NCBI GenBank assembly: GCA_022419385.1
Contig: JAJUBI010000007.1
Span: forward strand, 2,079,768 to 2,143,767
Direction: 5' to 3'
DNA from: Paraconiothyrium sp. Pb-2020
Lineage: Eukaryota; Ascomycota; Dothideomycetes; Pleosporales; Didymosphaeriaceae
Length of the DNA stretch: 64,000 bases
The notes under the pieces were generated by a model that had not been told where the DNA came from, ran no database searches, and saw only the letters and a list, made by a program, of their open reading frames with translations. The translations under genes and the position numbers were made by a program. Of the stretch, positions 21,732 through 31,427 are shown piece by piece. Position 1 is the first letter of the stretch. Every line of letters begins with the position of its first letter.

Positions 21732-24524
21732 CTAATGCACCAACTTCTCCGCCGCGCGGTTCAAGATCTCTGCCGTCTTCTTGATCTGTTTCTCGGCTTC
21801 CTTCCAATCTTTGGTTTCGCCAAGGGTATGCCGCTCAATAGCATCGCGAATGAAAGGAAAGATGTAATCGGTTTCGCTAGCATCGTAGCGAGAAGGGCCG
21901 AAGATGATGTGCTTGAATTGCGTGCGTCCGGGTAGCTGATTCGTATTAGGGATTCCTCTATCTGATATGTTCGAGTTGGAGGGGATACTTACACCATGCT
22001 CCTGCTGCTCATCCACGTTTCCGCGCTGAACGTCCAGTAGGTCTGATTCGAAGCCCGCCATTCTAGCATTATGCGCCACGCGCTGCACTGTCAAGCCTTG
22101 CGTCTCGAAACCGCCTGTGCCATACACCTGGTTATACCACAAGGTCTCCCACTCCATGAACTCCTGGGCTTTGCCGCCTACATTCGCAATAGCGTCCACC
22201 AACGGCTGAAACATGCCGATGTCGTAGTCGCCGCCCTGCTTCTCCGTCCAATCGATGAGCTCCTGTCCTTCCTCTTGCAGCGCGGAAGCGTAGTCGTCGA
22301 CTTTAAGCGGCATGATGGGCTCCTGGGCGAGCTCGAGGATGACGAGAACCCAAATCTGCGTGAGAAGGGAATGGTACACGAAGCCTGGATCAGTGTACTT
22401 GGAGACCCATTCGAAGGTTTCGTAGCAGCTGTGCGCCATGTTGCCGTGTTCGGGGCCCGAGAAACCAAAGTCGAGAGACGAGCAGCCGGCGAGATCTTGG
22501 AAAGCTACATAGTCGCTGCCTACGCCTAGACGGCCTAATTTCCCGCTGTGGTCTTTGTCCCAGAGCTCGAGGAGGGTGACATTTTGGTGCGGGTCCATGA
22601 TACGATCTAGCACGCGGGTCCATGCATGCTTGAAGATTGGGGAACCGTTTGCCCAGAGCTTGTCGCCTGTGACGCCAACGTCAACATTCAAATATGCGAT
22701 GGCGTTTGCACGTATTTCTTCCATGTTAGCTTCCACGTGCTCGGTCGACCCGATCATGTTATACTCTTCCGCGTCCCAAGATGCGAATTCAATAGTGCGG
22801 AGAGGACGCCAGCCTTGCATACGCAGCTCGCCCAGCACACGCGCAACCTCGACCATAACAGCTGTTCCAGATCCAGGGTCTGCAGCACCAAAACACCATG
22901 AATCACGGTGGTTTCCAACAATAATTTTTTTGGCTTTATCTTCTGAGCCAAGGAATGAGCCGAAGACGTTCGTGATACGCTGCTTGTCCACCTCTTCTTG
23001 GTTATTCTGTAGATTAACCTGAGGCGACTTGTCAGGGTGTCCGGACCACCACTTTTCGCCCACGTCAGGAACTCCGCCGATCCAGTGCTCGTAATTTCCT
23101 TCAGGGGCGATCTCCTCGCCTATCCCTTGAAGTGACTGGAGTAGTTTCTGTGCGTCTTTCCAGGAAATGGGTATGCTAGGGATAGTCGGTAACGCAGGGT
23201 TCTTATCCTTGGACATGCGCTTCTGGTCTTTTGTACTAGGTAGGCCGGGTGTGAGCACGTCGCCGACGATCATATTGGAGAGGGCTACGGAGCCTCGCTG
23301 CACACTGTCCTCAGGTCTCCATCTGCCTTCTGGCCATACCCTGCCTTTCTTGAAGCCGTCCTCGGCGGGGTCCGAGTAGATAAGCACCCCAGCAACTCCT
23401 GCATTTTGAGCTGCCCTAACCTTCTCCGCTCTGTCAGATTGGGAGCCGTAGTATCTCAGCAGTACGACTGCCCCTTGAACGTCGATGCCACTATCCCATA
23501 ACGTTTTGAAGTCTTTCTTGTCGCCATAGTTCACGTAGATCAACGGACCCGTAACGTTTCCAGAAGCCGAAAGTCCGTGAAACGTCATTGTCTGGGCCCG
23601 CGGCGGATCGTACACATTCCCCTCTTCCAGCTTAGCCTCCCATCTCTTCTCTTTGGGTTCGACAATAGCCACTCGGCGGCCTTTCTCCTTTGGATAGTTC
23701 AAGTACACAAAGTACTCATCGTGGGTATATGTGTCCATATGCGCTTCCTTGAACTTTTCTTCTATCCACTGTCCCAACATGTAGCTCCCCTCTGTCCCCG
23801 CCACATGGTCGTACGACGCAACGTACTTGAGGTTGTCCTGTATTCTGTAGCTTTCCACATTTTGCAAGGCGAACTGTCGCACCCATTCAGGATTGAATGG
23901 TGCGCCAAACCCTCCTCCACCCATAGGCACAACCTCGCTTACAACCAACAAGTATACCAGCGCCACAATCAATATAAGCCCACATAATCTTGCTACAACC
24001 GCCCAACCTGGTCTGTACTCGTCCGGTATTGTCGGCATTTTTGATCTAAGGGAGTGAAAGAGCGCCCCAGGCGAAGACGGCCACGATATCCTGGGGAGGT
24101 GGAAACTAGACAACGAGTTCGTGATGCTATAGAAGCGCTTCGAGAACCGGCCTCGAGAGCGATTTCTCCTAACGCGGTCATCATCCGCGCTCTCCGGATC
24201 CAAGATATCCATCTCCTCCATCGCCTCCCTCAGCTCCGCCTCCTCTTCCGCATGCACCGGACTCCCCAGCCCGCTATCGCCATCGTCGTCGTCGACTGAC
24301 TGCACCGATGGTGGGTGATAGTAACCATTGCGGCGGCGCGAATTCGAATGGGAAGTCGAATCTAAAGGCAAGTCGTGGCCAAGCAGCGTCTGCCGCTCTG
24401 CATCGTCGGAGGCTTCTTGGGGGCCGCGGCGCGAGTATTGCGGGTTCGACGAGGACGTCGCTTCTTCGTAGGTTGGGATCGGAGGTTCTTCGCGGATCTT
24501 GTAGAGATGCTTCTCGTCGGCCAT
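21732..24524 (-). CDS. M28 metallopeptidase, glutamate carboxypeptidase II / transferrin-receptor type (Tre1/Vps70-like)
   Basis: The frame is open from 24524 to 21732, but 21992-21936 is best read as a 57-bp intron (GTAAGT...CAG), giving 911 residues. A cytosolic N-terminus of about 170 residues carries 'PPIPTYEEA', a PY-like motif, and acidic runs. One membrane helix follows ('LCGLILIVALVYLLVVSEVV'). The lumenal part has a PA domain ('GVAGVLIYSDPAEDG'), the M28 zinc core, and a helical dimerisation domain. Metal ligands look intact: 'GNHRDSWCFGAADPGSG' (near 538), 'SWDAEEY' (near 585), 'LNVDVG' and 'MAHSCYETF' (near 697). In yeast the related Tre1/Tre2 guide ubiquitination at the vacuole; here an active peptidase is also possible. 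Confidence 0.88.
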   Translation of the reverse strand: MADEKHLYKIREEPPIPTYEEATSSSNPQYSRRGPQEASDDAERQTLLGHDLPLDSTSHSNSRRRNGYYHPPSVQSVDDDDGDSGLGSPVHAEEEAELREAMEEMDILDPESADDDRVRRNRSRGRFSKRFYSITNSLSSFHLPRISWPSSPGALFHSLRSKMPTIPDEYRPGWAVVARLCGLILIVALVYLLVVSEVVPMGGGGFGAPFNPEWVRQFALQNVESYRIQDNLKYVASYDHVAGTEGSYMLGQWIEEKFKEAHMDTYTHDEYFVYLNYPKEKGRRVAIVEPKEKRWEAKLEEGNVYDPPRAQTMTFHGLSASGNVTGPLIYVNYGDKKDFKTLWDSGIDVQGAVVLLRYYGSQSDRAEKVRAAQNAGVAGVLIYSDPAEDGFKKGRVWPEGRWRPEDSVQRGSVALSNMIVGDVLTPGLPSTKDQKRMSKDKNPALPTIPSIPISWKDAQKLLQSLQGIGEEIAPEGNYEHWIGGVPDVGEKWWSGHPDKSPQVNLQNNQEEVDKQRITNVFGSFLGSEDKAKKIIVGNHRDSWCFGAADPGSGTAVMVEVARVLGELRMQGWRPLRTIEFASWDAEEYNMIGSTEHVEANMEEIRANAIAYLNVDVGVTGDKLWANGSPIFKHAWTRVLDRIMDPHQNVTLLELWDKDHSGKLGRLGVGSDYVAFQDLAGCSSLDFGFSGPEHGNMAHSCYETFEWVSKYTDPGFVYHSLLTQIWVLVILELAQEPIMPLKVDDYASALQEEGQELIDWTEKQGGDYDIGMFQPLVDAIANVGGKAQEFMEWETLWYNQVYGTGGFETQGLTVQRVAHNARMAGFESDLLDVQRGNVDEQQEHGVSIPSNSNISDRGIPNTNQLPGRTQFKHIIFGPSRYDASETDYIFPFIRDAIERHTLGETKDWKEAEKQIKKTAEILNRAAEKLVH

Positions 24525-24981
24525 GACCTCGAAGCGGCGGATCGGTCGGATCCCGGAAAGCGTGCGTGAACGAGCGTTCCGAACGCGTACGATGCAATAG
24601 GGGGGTTCCGTCGATTACTAAGAATATGGTGATGTACTATCGAGGGCGCATATACATGGTGAAAGATAAACAAAGAGAGTGACGACGGTCGGTAGGGCGA
24701 GGAAGCTGTGGTGTCGGCTGTCGCAAGAGGTGGTGTGTCTGGAGATAGTGGTGGTGGCCCGGAGACCAAGTCCGCCGAGGCTTGGGAACTTGAGGGACGG
24801 GCGAAACACTTACTTTCTGTTACGACATTTGGCCCTTCACTACTCGCTAGGAAGGATGCAATTGAGTTTTAGGGTACTTCCAGATTCGCTAAATATATAC
24901 AGCACCGAAACATATCGTCTCATCATGCACACGACCAGTGGCTCGGACTTATACACTGCAGTACCGTGTCGTCGGTACCAC
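24525..24981. other. Intergenic region between the M28 and SDR genes
   Basis: A 457-bp gap that holds the M28 promoter and the 3' end of the SDR gene, both on the minus strand. Nothing else recognised. Confidence 0.4.
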
Positions 24982-25999
24982 TTACATATTTCGACCCCCA
25001 GTCACCATGATCGTCTGTCCACTGACATAGCTCATCAGCGGACTCGCAAGCGCAAGCACAGCGCTCGCTGCTTCTGTGGCGGTACCCGGTCGCCTCAGTG
25101 GGATGTCCAAGTGCTCTCCTGCACCAGGTCCGCCAGCCTTCTGCGCTCCTGGTATGCCGAGCGCAACCTTTGTGCCATCTGGTGTGGTGACAAACGCCCC
25201 CGCCTCCTTCGCCGCCGTCAATCGAGTCAGAATGTGACCTACAAGTTTCATTAGCACAGCTAATCCAAGAAGTACAAAGCTTGAACCGTCATACCGAAGG
25301 CTACTGTGTTCGCCCGCACCCCGAAAGCCGGACCCCACCTGCATAAGTCAGTACCGTCCTACAAACTGGGGAAACTGGACGTACTCCTTTGCAACTGTCT
25401 TGGTCAGCCCTGTGATACCCGCCTTCGCAAGTGCGTAGTTAATTTGCCCTGCATTTCCATGCACACCCGAGGTACTCGAGATATTGATGATATTCCGGGG
25501 CTCGCCGTCCTTGACTCTGAAGTACGGCGCAGCAGCCCTAATGATCTTGAATGGCGCAGTGCCGTGCACGTCGACAATGGTATGCCATTGCTTGTCGGTC
25601 ATCTTGTGAATGACACCGTCCCATGTGTAGCCAGCATTGTTGACGATGATGTGGATCTTGCCGCCTCCGAACTCTGCAGCCTTCTTGATGAGTTCGGTAA
25701 TGTACGCATCGTCGAGGACATCGCCGGCGACTGCAATGGCAGCGCCGCCACTCTGATTGATCTCGTCGGCTACGCTTCGTGCTTTTTCTGCTGGTTGTTA
25801 GCTGTTGACTAGATCAGCCCGCGCGCAACGTACTCGCATCCACGTCCGCAACCACGACCCTGGCGCCCTCGTTCGCGAACAGCCTCGCGGCTTCAGCGCC
25901 AATTCCCTGTCCCGAGCCTGTGATGATAGCTGTCTGACCCGCCAACATACCCTTGGGGTAGTTGAGATGACCTGCAATCTGGTCAATGCGCTTGGACAT
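24982..25999 (-). CDS. Short-chain dehydrogenase/reductase, FabG-like
   Basis: Four exons (25999-25834, 25790-25385, 25338-25295, 25238-24982) give 290 residues, all junctions in phase; the second exon could start three bases later. Hallmarks are the nucleotide-binding 'TGSGQGIG', 'VVVADVDA', 'NNAG', and the catalytic Ser-Tyr-Lys set 'ISSTSGVHGNAGQINYALAK'. The C-terminus 'SYVSGQTIMVTGG' is also typical. An Asp at the end of the second beta strand (VADVD) favours NAD(H). There is an insertion of about 30 residues ('GAFVTTPDGTKVALGIPG') before the C-terminal helix, seen in several fungal 3-oxoacyl-reductase-like SDRs. Substrate unknown. It diverges from the epimerase at 26519. Confidence 0.87.
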
Positions 26000-26518
26000 G
26001 TTGATTAGCAGCTAGAAGACCAAGATGTGGAATACGACTATGGTGGAGAAGATTGAGTTTATAATCTGACCTCCCCACTGGCAGCACCGCGATCATGAAA
26101 TGCGGAGGGGCTTAACCGATGGATCAGATATCCGCTGGCCGCCCGCATGGGCCGAGGTCCATCATACTGCGCGCTAGATTGCTTTCAGGGTAGCTAGAAC
26201 CGACGAAACCACCCGTCAATATAGAGTCACCAGCTTTATCTACTCGTCCTGTAATTGCACATCTCGCAAGAGCAATCAATGGGCGAGGGAGACTGATACA
26301 TCGCGTGGTTAAGTGTTTATCCAGGCAGGGGCCTTCAGCCAGAAAGGAAATAGCGTTTGACGCAAGCCCCAGGTGTGGTTGCGTCAATGACGTACGAACG
26401 CTCAAAAGATGTTGGAAATGCTTTGCAAAGAGGCTTTTTGAAGCTAGTATATCAATGTATTTCAGTAAGCATTAGAAATGCCACTCGGTGTAATTGTCTT
26501 GAATACCCTCAGCACAGT
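26000..26518. promoter_or_regulatory. Divergent promoter region, SDR / epimerase
   Basis: A 519-bp gap between two divergent oxidoreductase genes. Shared control is possible but no operator is evident. Confidence 0.4.
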
Positions 26519-27797
26519 ATGGTCAAGATCTTCATGTACGCCCGGTCTTCGTGATGTAGCTCATAACATGTCACTGACCATACCAGCACCGGAGCCACCG
26601 GCTACATCGGTGGCGACACGCTTTACCAACTCTACAACAAGTACCCGGAATACGAATATACAGCCATTGTCCGCACCGAAGAAAAAGGAAAACAAGTTAC
26701 TTCTAAGTTCCCCAAGGTACGAACCGTGATAGGTGACAACGACTCCAGCGACCTGCTCAAGGAGGAAAGTGCGAAGGCACATATCGTGATTCGTAAGTGC
26801 TACTTCTGCAGCCAAAGCGCAGAAAGAGAAAATGAGTTTGGAGACAAGCGTGCCACTACAACTCACATTCTTCACAATTGAAACTCTTCTATATTGACGA
26901 AAATTGTCCACAGTATGCATATTAACACTCAGCAGATACAGCAGATGCCTCCGACAACGTCAACGCGGCGGAGGCTATCGCATCCGGTCTGACCTCCGGC
27001 CACACCTCCTCGAATCCTGGCTACTGGCTACACACCGGCGGCACCGGCATCCTGACCTACTTCGACACACGCGATGGCAAGCTTGGTGAGATCTCGGACA
27101 AGGTCTTCAACGACCTCGAAGGCGTGGAAGAGCTCGTCAACCTGCCCAGTGAAGCATTCCACAGGAATGTTGATGAAATCGTGATTGGGACCGGAACAGA
27201 CCAGCGGGAGAAGGTAAAGACGGCGGTGGTATGTCCGCCGACGATATATGGTATGCCCTCCCTCTCGCGTTTATGCGGGAAGCAGTAGACTGATAGCCAA
27301 TAGGAAACGGAAGAGGGCCCTCCTTAAGTCGCGGCCGTCAAGTTTACGAACTCGCTAAATTGACTCTACAACGCGGGAAAGCGCCCATAATCGGCGGGGG
27401 CAAAGCTCGCTGGAACAACATCCACGTGCATGACCTATCTCGCGCTTACTTGCTGCTCGTCGAGGCCGCTGTAGCAGGCAGAACAGATGATGGGCTATGG
27501 GGCGACAAGGGATATTACTTCACTGAGAACGGCGAACATTTCTGGTCCTCCCTCTCTCAACGCATCGCCGAGTCTGCTAAAAGACAGGGCTACATCCAGA
27601 TCGCCGAGACTGAGGCTCTAGACAAGGCTACCGCGAACAAAGTCGCTGGCTTCGAGAGTATCAGCTGGGGTCTGAACTCGCGGGGCGAGGCAAGGAGGTT
27701 GAAGAAGTTGCTAAGGTGGAAGCCGCAGGAATGCAGTATTGAGGAAGAGGTGGATACGATCGTGAAGAATGAGTGGGAGAGGCTGCAGAAGAGTTGA
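26519..27797 (+). CDS. NAD-dependent epimerase/dehydratase (atypical extended SDR)
   Basis: Four exons (26519-26535, 26587-26792, 26936-27250, 27304-27797) give 343 residues. The first exon is only 17 nt and ends inside the Rossmann motif, which is completed by splicing to 'MVKIFITGATGYIGG' (TGATGYIG). Later segments include 'YTAIVRTEEKGKQV', 'HTADASDN', 'TAVVCPPTIYGNGRGPSLSR' and 'RWNNIHVHDLSRAYLLLVEA', which fit the atypical SDR group used for NAD(P)-dependent reductases and sensors. The usual YxxxK is not clear, so catalysis is uncertain. Intron 2 is the longest here at 143 bp. Cytosolic. Confidence 0.82.
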
Positions 27798-27873
27798 GTT
27801 TGGCAAGTTTTAGGCCGTGAGAGGAACGTGCAAATAAAGCAATACATATACTCAATTTAACTGAACATGCAGT

Positions 27874-27993
27874 ACATACGACCATAGGACCTTGAATACA
27901 GAGCTTCCCGTTCGCTCAGCTATACTTAAGCAGGGTACCGGCGGATTAGTATTGCGGTCGGTGACGACGCGAGAATACCCGCTGTTGTATGTT
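27874..27993 (+). rRNA. 5S ribosomal RNA, diverged copy
   Basis: The sequence starts ACATACGACCATAGG and ends CTGTTGTATGTT, the hallmark ends of fungal 5S rRNA, which pair as helix I. The conserved loop parts 'GCTTCCCGTTCGCTCAGC' and 'TACTTAAGC' are present. Length is 120 nt and a T run (27992-27996) follows, as expected of a Pol III terminator. Compared with the remembered Neurospora-type 5S, helices II, IV and V differ at many bases but still pair. It lies 76 bp after the epimerase stop. Dispersed 5S genes are normal in filamentous fungi. It may be an expressed minor type or a diverged copy. Confidence 0.88.
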
Positions 27994-27996
27994 TTT
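27992..27996 (+). terminator. Pol III T-run terminator of the 5S gene
   Basis: Five consecutive T residues at the 3' end of the 5S rRNA, the usual RNA polymerase III stop signal. Confidence 0.7.
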
Positions 27997-29121
27997 GATT
28001 GTCGTTTGGGTGGGTGACCGGAAGTCTTCTCTATGCTCCGCCAACGTCTTTACCGTGTATGTACACTTGCCTCTGAACTTTACTTTTTATGAGCGCCGGA
28101 GAACGATTTTCAAAGAGCTGTTATTAGGTGCATTGATGAGCAGTCAGTACCGCTAAGGGCCCTGAGCATAGCCTATCTCCACCATTGCTTTCTTAAGATC
28201 TTTCCGGATCGCGGCTCATCACGTCCACGAGCTTTAAGTCCCACAAGCTCTAACCCGTCGAGCCTCTCGTCATACTCTCTTGTTTCGCTCAATAGCTGCA
28301 GCCCTGGATACGGCTCCACTCTGTGAAATGTTTTTTTCTTTCATTCACGGGCCTTGCTTGTAGGCACGTCGGAACGAGAATCAAAACCTGAATCGAAACT
28401 GTGCCGAGATTTTCGGTTGTTGCAGGCGTCGTTCAAGCCTAGACACGCTTGGCCTCCATCCCGAGGCCTGTGACCTTGTGAGGTACCACAGGGGGTGTTC
28501 AGTGTGATGGGAGGCTCCGTGCCTGAACGCTTCGGCGCACTGAAAGTGTGTGCCTGAGTGGTCTCAACGTCAGTGGAAGAGCGACGAGCTGGACAGGGTC
28601 AGCGAACAGCACCATGGACCAACACGTTTTCAGGTCTTTAGAGTGCACATAATGTCTCGTCATGACGCACGATGCTTAGAGTCGGCTCGTCGTTCTGACT
28701 TGGCTTTATCTTGCGACTTGAGCTGCTCTGTGTTCTTGCGGTAGCCTGTTTCGGCTGCGTTCACGTCGGAAGTCAATGCCCTAGATGAATGGTGCTGAGC
28801 AATTGCAGGTACTCTATGATGGTCTCTTTGACGTTTGCGGGCTGAAGGGGTCCATGGGGCTGCCGAAGAAGCTTCCCGGTAAGCTGTAGACATGTCGTCG
28901 CTCGGACGGGTTCCATCGTTCCAGTGGCTGGGCTCACTTGGCTCAAGGAGTCCGTCGTATTGAGCAGCTGGATAGTCTGATTCATTAGCATGCGAAATAT
29001 AAGAAAGGGTCCAGTATGTGATGTAGCGTGGAAGTGGTATCATTGTGTGCGTCGTGACCTCGGACACCATTCTGGCATCCTACGAGATCATGACGCAGGC
29101 TGCGGTGCATCTAATGCTCTT
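27997..29121. other. Intergenic region
   Basis: A frame of 136 codons on the minus strand (29070-28660) starts with ATG but shows no domain, so I do not call it a gene. No repeats or tRNAs seen. Confidence 0.4.
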
Positions 29122-29661
29122 CTATTTCTTCAATCCATTCTCACCATCTTCAACTCTGGGAGCAACCCCGTTTCCAACATTCGCCGAGTGAGACCCTACG
29201 TTTGTGTTGCCGGTGCATGTGCCGCGATTATCGAGGTCCGAATCAAACCGTGGGTCAAGCTTGTTCCCAACGTTCGTGCCGTGCGGGCCGTGATTGGTCG
29301 AACCGACAGTTACAGACTCGCCTTGTGCCGCCCGGTTGACACGTTCGCGATCGGTGTCTACAGGCGTAACGCCAGCTCCGGTTCCATGATAGTGGCCTGT
29401 CTCAAATTCGTCCATGCCACGGGAAGCAATGTTCTGCTGACGCTGTGCAGCTTCACGGTCGCCGGTAGCTGAGTCTACTGCCGCATTGAAATTTCCGCGG
29501 ATCGCTTCTCCCGTACCCTGCCGACTGTGAGTAAAGGCTATGGACAGCTGGAGAGAGATGGCCAGGAAATCGAAAGTAAGAAAGGACACACATACGTGGA
29601 TTCTCCCGACGCCCTTCTTAATAGCATTCCCAAGGCCCTCACCAGTGCTCGATCCGGTCAT
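29122..29661 (-). CDS. CsbD-like / stress-associated small hydrophilic protein
   Basis: Two exons (29661-29596, 29517-29122) give 153 residues after removal of a 78-bp intron (GTATGT...CAG). The product is very hydrophilic: 'GLGNAIKKGVGRIHGTGEAI' across the splice, then 'RGNFNAAVDSATGDREAAQR', 'NIASRGMDEFETGHYHGTGA' and 'GVTPVDTDRERVNRAAQGES'. These blocks match small fungal proteins with CsbD/LEA-like repeats that are induced by stress or glucose loss. No catalytic residues. The intron is a multiple of three without a stop and would add a hydrophobic segment if retained. Promoter lies to the right (29662-30141). Confidence 0.75.
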   Translation of the reverse strand: MTGSSTGEGLGNAIKKGVGRIHVCVSFLTFDFLAISLQLSIAFTHSRQGTGEAIRGNFNAAVDSATGDREAAQRQQNIASRGMDEFETGHYHGTGAGVTPVDTDRERVNRAAQGESVTVGSTNHGPHGTNVGNKLDPRFDSDLDNRGTCTGNTNVGSHSANVGNGVAPRVEDGENGLKK

Positions 29662-30141
29662 CTCGAATTTGTTTATAATGATGTTGTCGTAGTTTAGGTG
29701 CGCAGTGATGTTGAGGTTTGTAGGTTTTGTAGGTTTTGAAGAGATCGCAGTGCAAGAAGTGGCTGCTTATATTCATGAAAAAAGAATCATTAGGTATGAC
29801 GAAAGAAATATGCTCGGAGCTTGCTATCCGCGGCTGCCACAACGTGCCTTGAAGTGAGGTCGCGACTGCCTTGACAAGGGTGCGGTGACATCATTGGTGG
29901 ATGCACGGGGGCTAATGTAATGGCCGCATCACACAAAGCTTGCCGGTTTCCGTGAGAGATGTAATTGTATTCAGCAATGTTACATTTCAAGGTTAATTGA
30001 TTCCACCAACACTAAATGCCCAGCATATTTAATGCTTTTGATATCCTAAATCTCATCCAGTCATAAGTTCATACACCAGTCCAGACACTTTGATACTGCA
30101 AACCCCAAAACAGACCGCTTTCGCCTTCACTTAACCCATAT
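29662..30141. other. Intergenic region upstream of the CsbD-like gene
   Basis: A 480-bp gap, AT-rich in its right half, between the CsbD-like gene's start and the 3' end of the aldolase gene. No gene is seen. Confidence 0.4.
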
Positions 30142-30513
30142 CTACAACTTTCCAGCGGTGTAAAAGTCGTCAAGCGCGACGACGATACGCTTAGTCATGG
30201 TCTTTTCGCCCTCGCGTACCCAGACACGGGGGTCGTAGTACTTCTTGTTGGGCTTGTCGTCACCCTCAGGGTTACCGACCTGGGTCTTAAGGTAACCCTC
30301 CTTGCTCTTGAAGTAGTCACGGAACCCGTTGCTGTACGCCCACTGCAGATCAGTGTCGAGATTGACCTTGACGACACCGTAAGAGATTGCCTCGCGGAAG
30401 TCATCAACGGAGCTACCGGAGCCACCATGGAAAACAAGGAAGACTGGCTTCTCCTCCTTAGCCTTGGTCTGCTCCTTTACGAACTGCTGGTGCTTCTTGA
30501 GAAGCACGGGCTG

Positions 30514-30564
<51 letters not shown>

Positions 30565-31427
30565 GGCGATGGAGAAATAGGGGGAGATCGGGGAGAGGGT
30601 CTTGTAGATCTCGTAGATGTCTTCGGGCTGGGTGTACAGCGAGTTGTTGTCCACATCCTCGTTGTTAACACCGTCCTCCTCACCACCGGTGATACCAATC
30701 TCCATTTCGAGCCACTGCTTCATGGGAGCAGCACGCTTGAGGTACTTGGCAGTAGTCTGGATGTTCCAGTCCACGGGCTCCTCAGACAGATCAATCATGT
30801 GCGAAGAGAAGAGGGGCTCGCCGTGTTCCTTGAAGTAGGCCTCGTCGGCATCAAGCATGCCATCGAGCCATGGCAGGAGCTTCTTTGCGCAATGGTCGGT
30901 GTGCCTGAGATGGTAAGCTATGGTAGCTCATGGCGTCACAGGTAATAACCTACAGAACGACAGGTACGCCGTAAGCGGGAGCAATTGAACGGATGTAGTG
31001 AGCGGCAGCAACGGCACCAGCGATAGAGGCGGTCTGGTCCTTGTTGTCTACGCCCTTGCCGGCGAAGAAAGCGGCACCACCTTGCGAGGTCTGGAGGATG
31101 ATGGGGCTGTTCTTATCGCGGGCAGCCTCGAGGGATGCGACCACGGTGGAGCTCGAGGTGACGTTGATGGCGGGGATGGCATAGTTGTTCTCCTTTGCAT
31201 GCTGAAACAGCTTGAGTACGTCGTCACCAGTGATGACGCCGGCCTTGCGGGAGAGAACGCTGGTAAGGTCAGTAAAGGTTCAGAGGCGGCATTCACGCAT
31301 TGCGAGCTCCAGGGAAGTGAATGGAGCCAATGCTGCGATTGCGCCTTCGGCGCGTCGTCCATCGCCGACCGCGTTATCACGCCACTTCTAGCGGAGGAGG
31401 GGGATTGACTGACTCTTTGGCACCCAT
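30142..31427 (-). CDS. Fructose-bisphosphate aldolase, class II
   Basis: Three exons (31427-31414, 31259-30954, 30904-30142) give 360 residues, the normal length for fungal Fba1. Exon 1 is 14 nt (MGAK plus two bases) and uses a GTCAGT donor; splicing gives 'MGAKDVLSRKAGVITGDDVL'. Class II motifs are plain: 'AIPAINVTSSSTVVA', 'LHTDHCAKKLLPWLDGM' (zinc-binding His and catalytic Asp), 'MEIGITGGEEDGV', 'FGNVHGVYKPGNVKL', 'VFHGGSGS' and 'VKVNLDTDLQ'. The enzyme cleaves fructose-1,6-bisphosphate to DHAP and glyceraldehyde-3-phosphate in glycolysis. A palindrome with paired GTGGGG cores lies 130-170 bp upstream and may be regulatory. Confidence 0.96.

Noticed and set aside
17203..26000. A secondary-metabolite cluster around the P450 and SDR genes
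   Set aside because: No polyketide, peptide or terpene synthase, no transporter and no cluster regulator lies in the window near them.
28660..29070. 136-codon minus-strand frame with ATG
   Set aside because: Low-complexity, basic and Ser-rich translation with no recognisable domain; could be a lineage-specific gene but unsupported.
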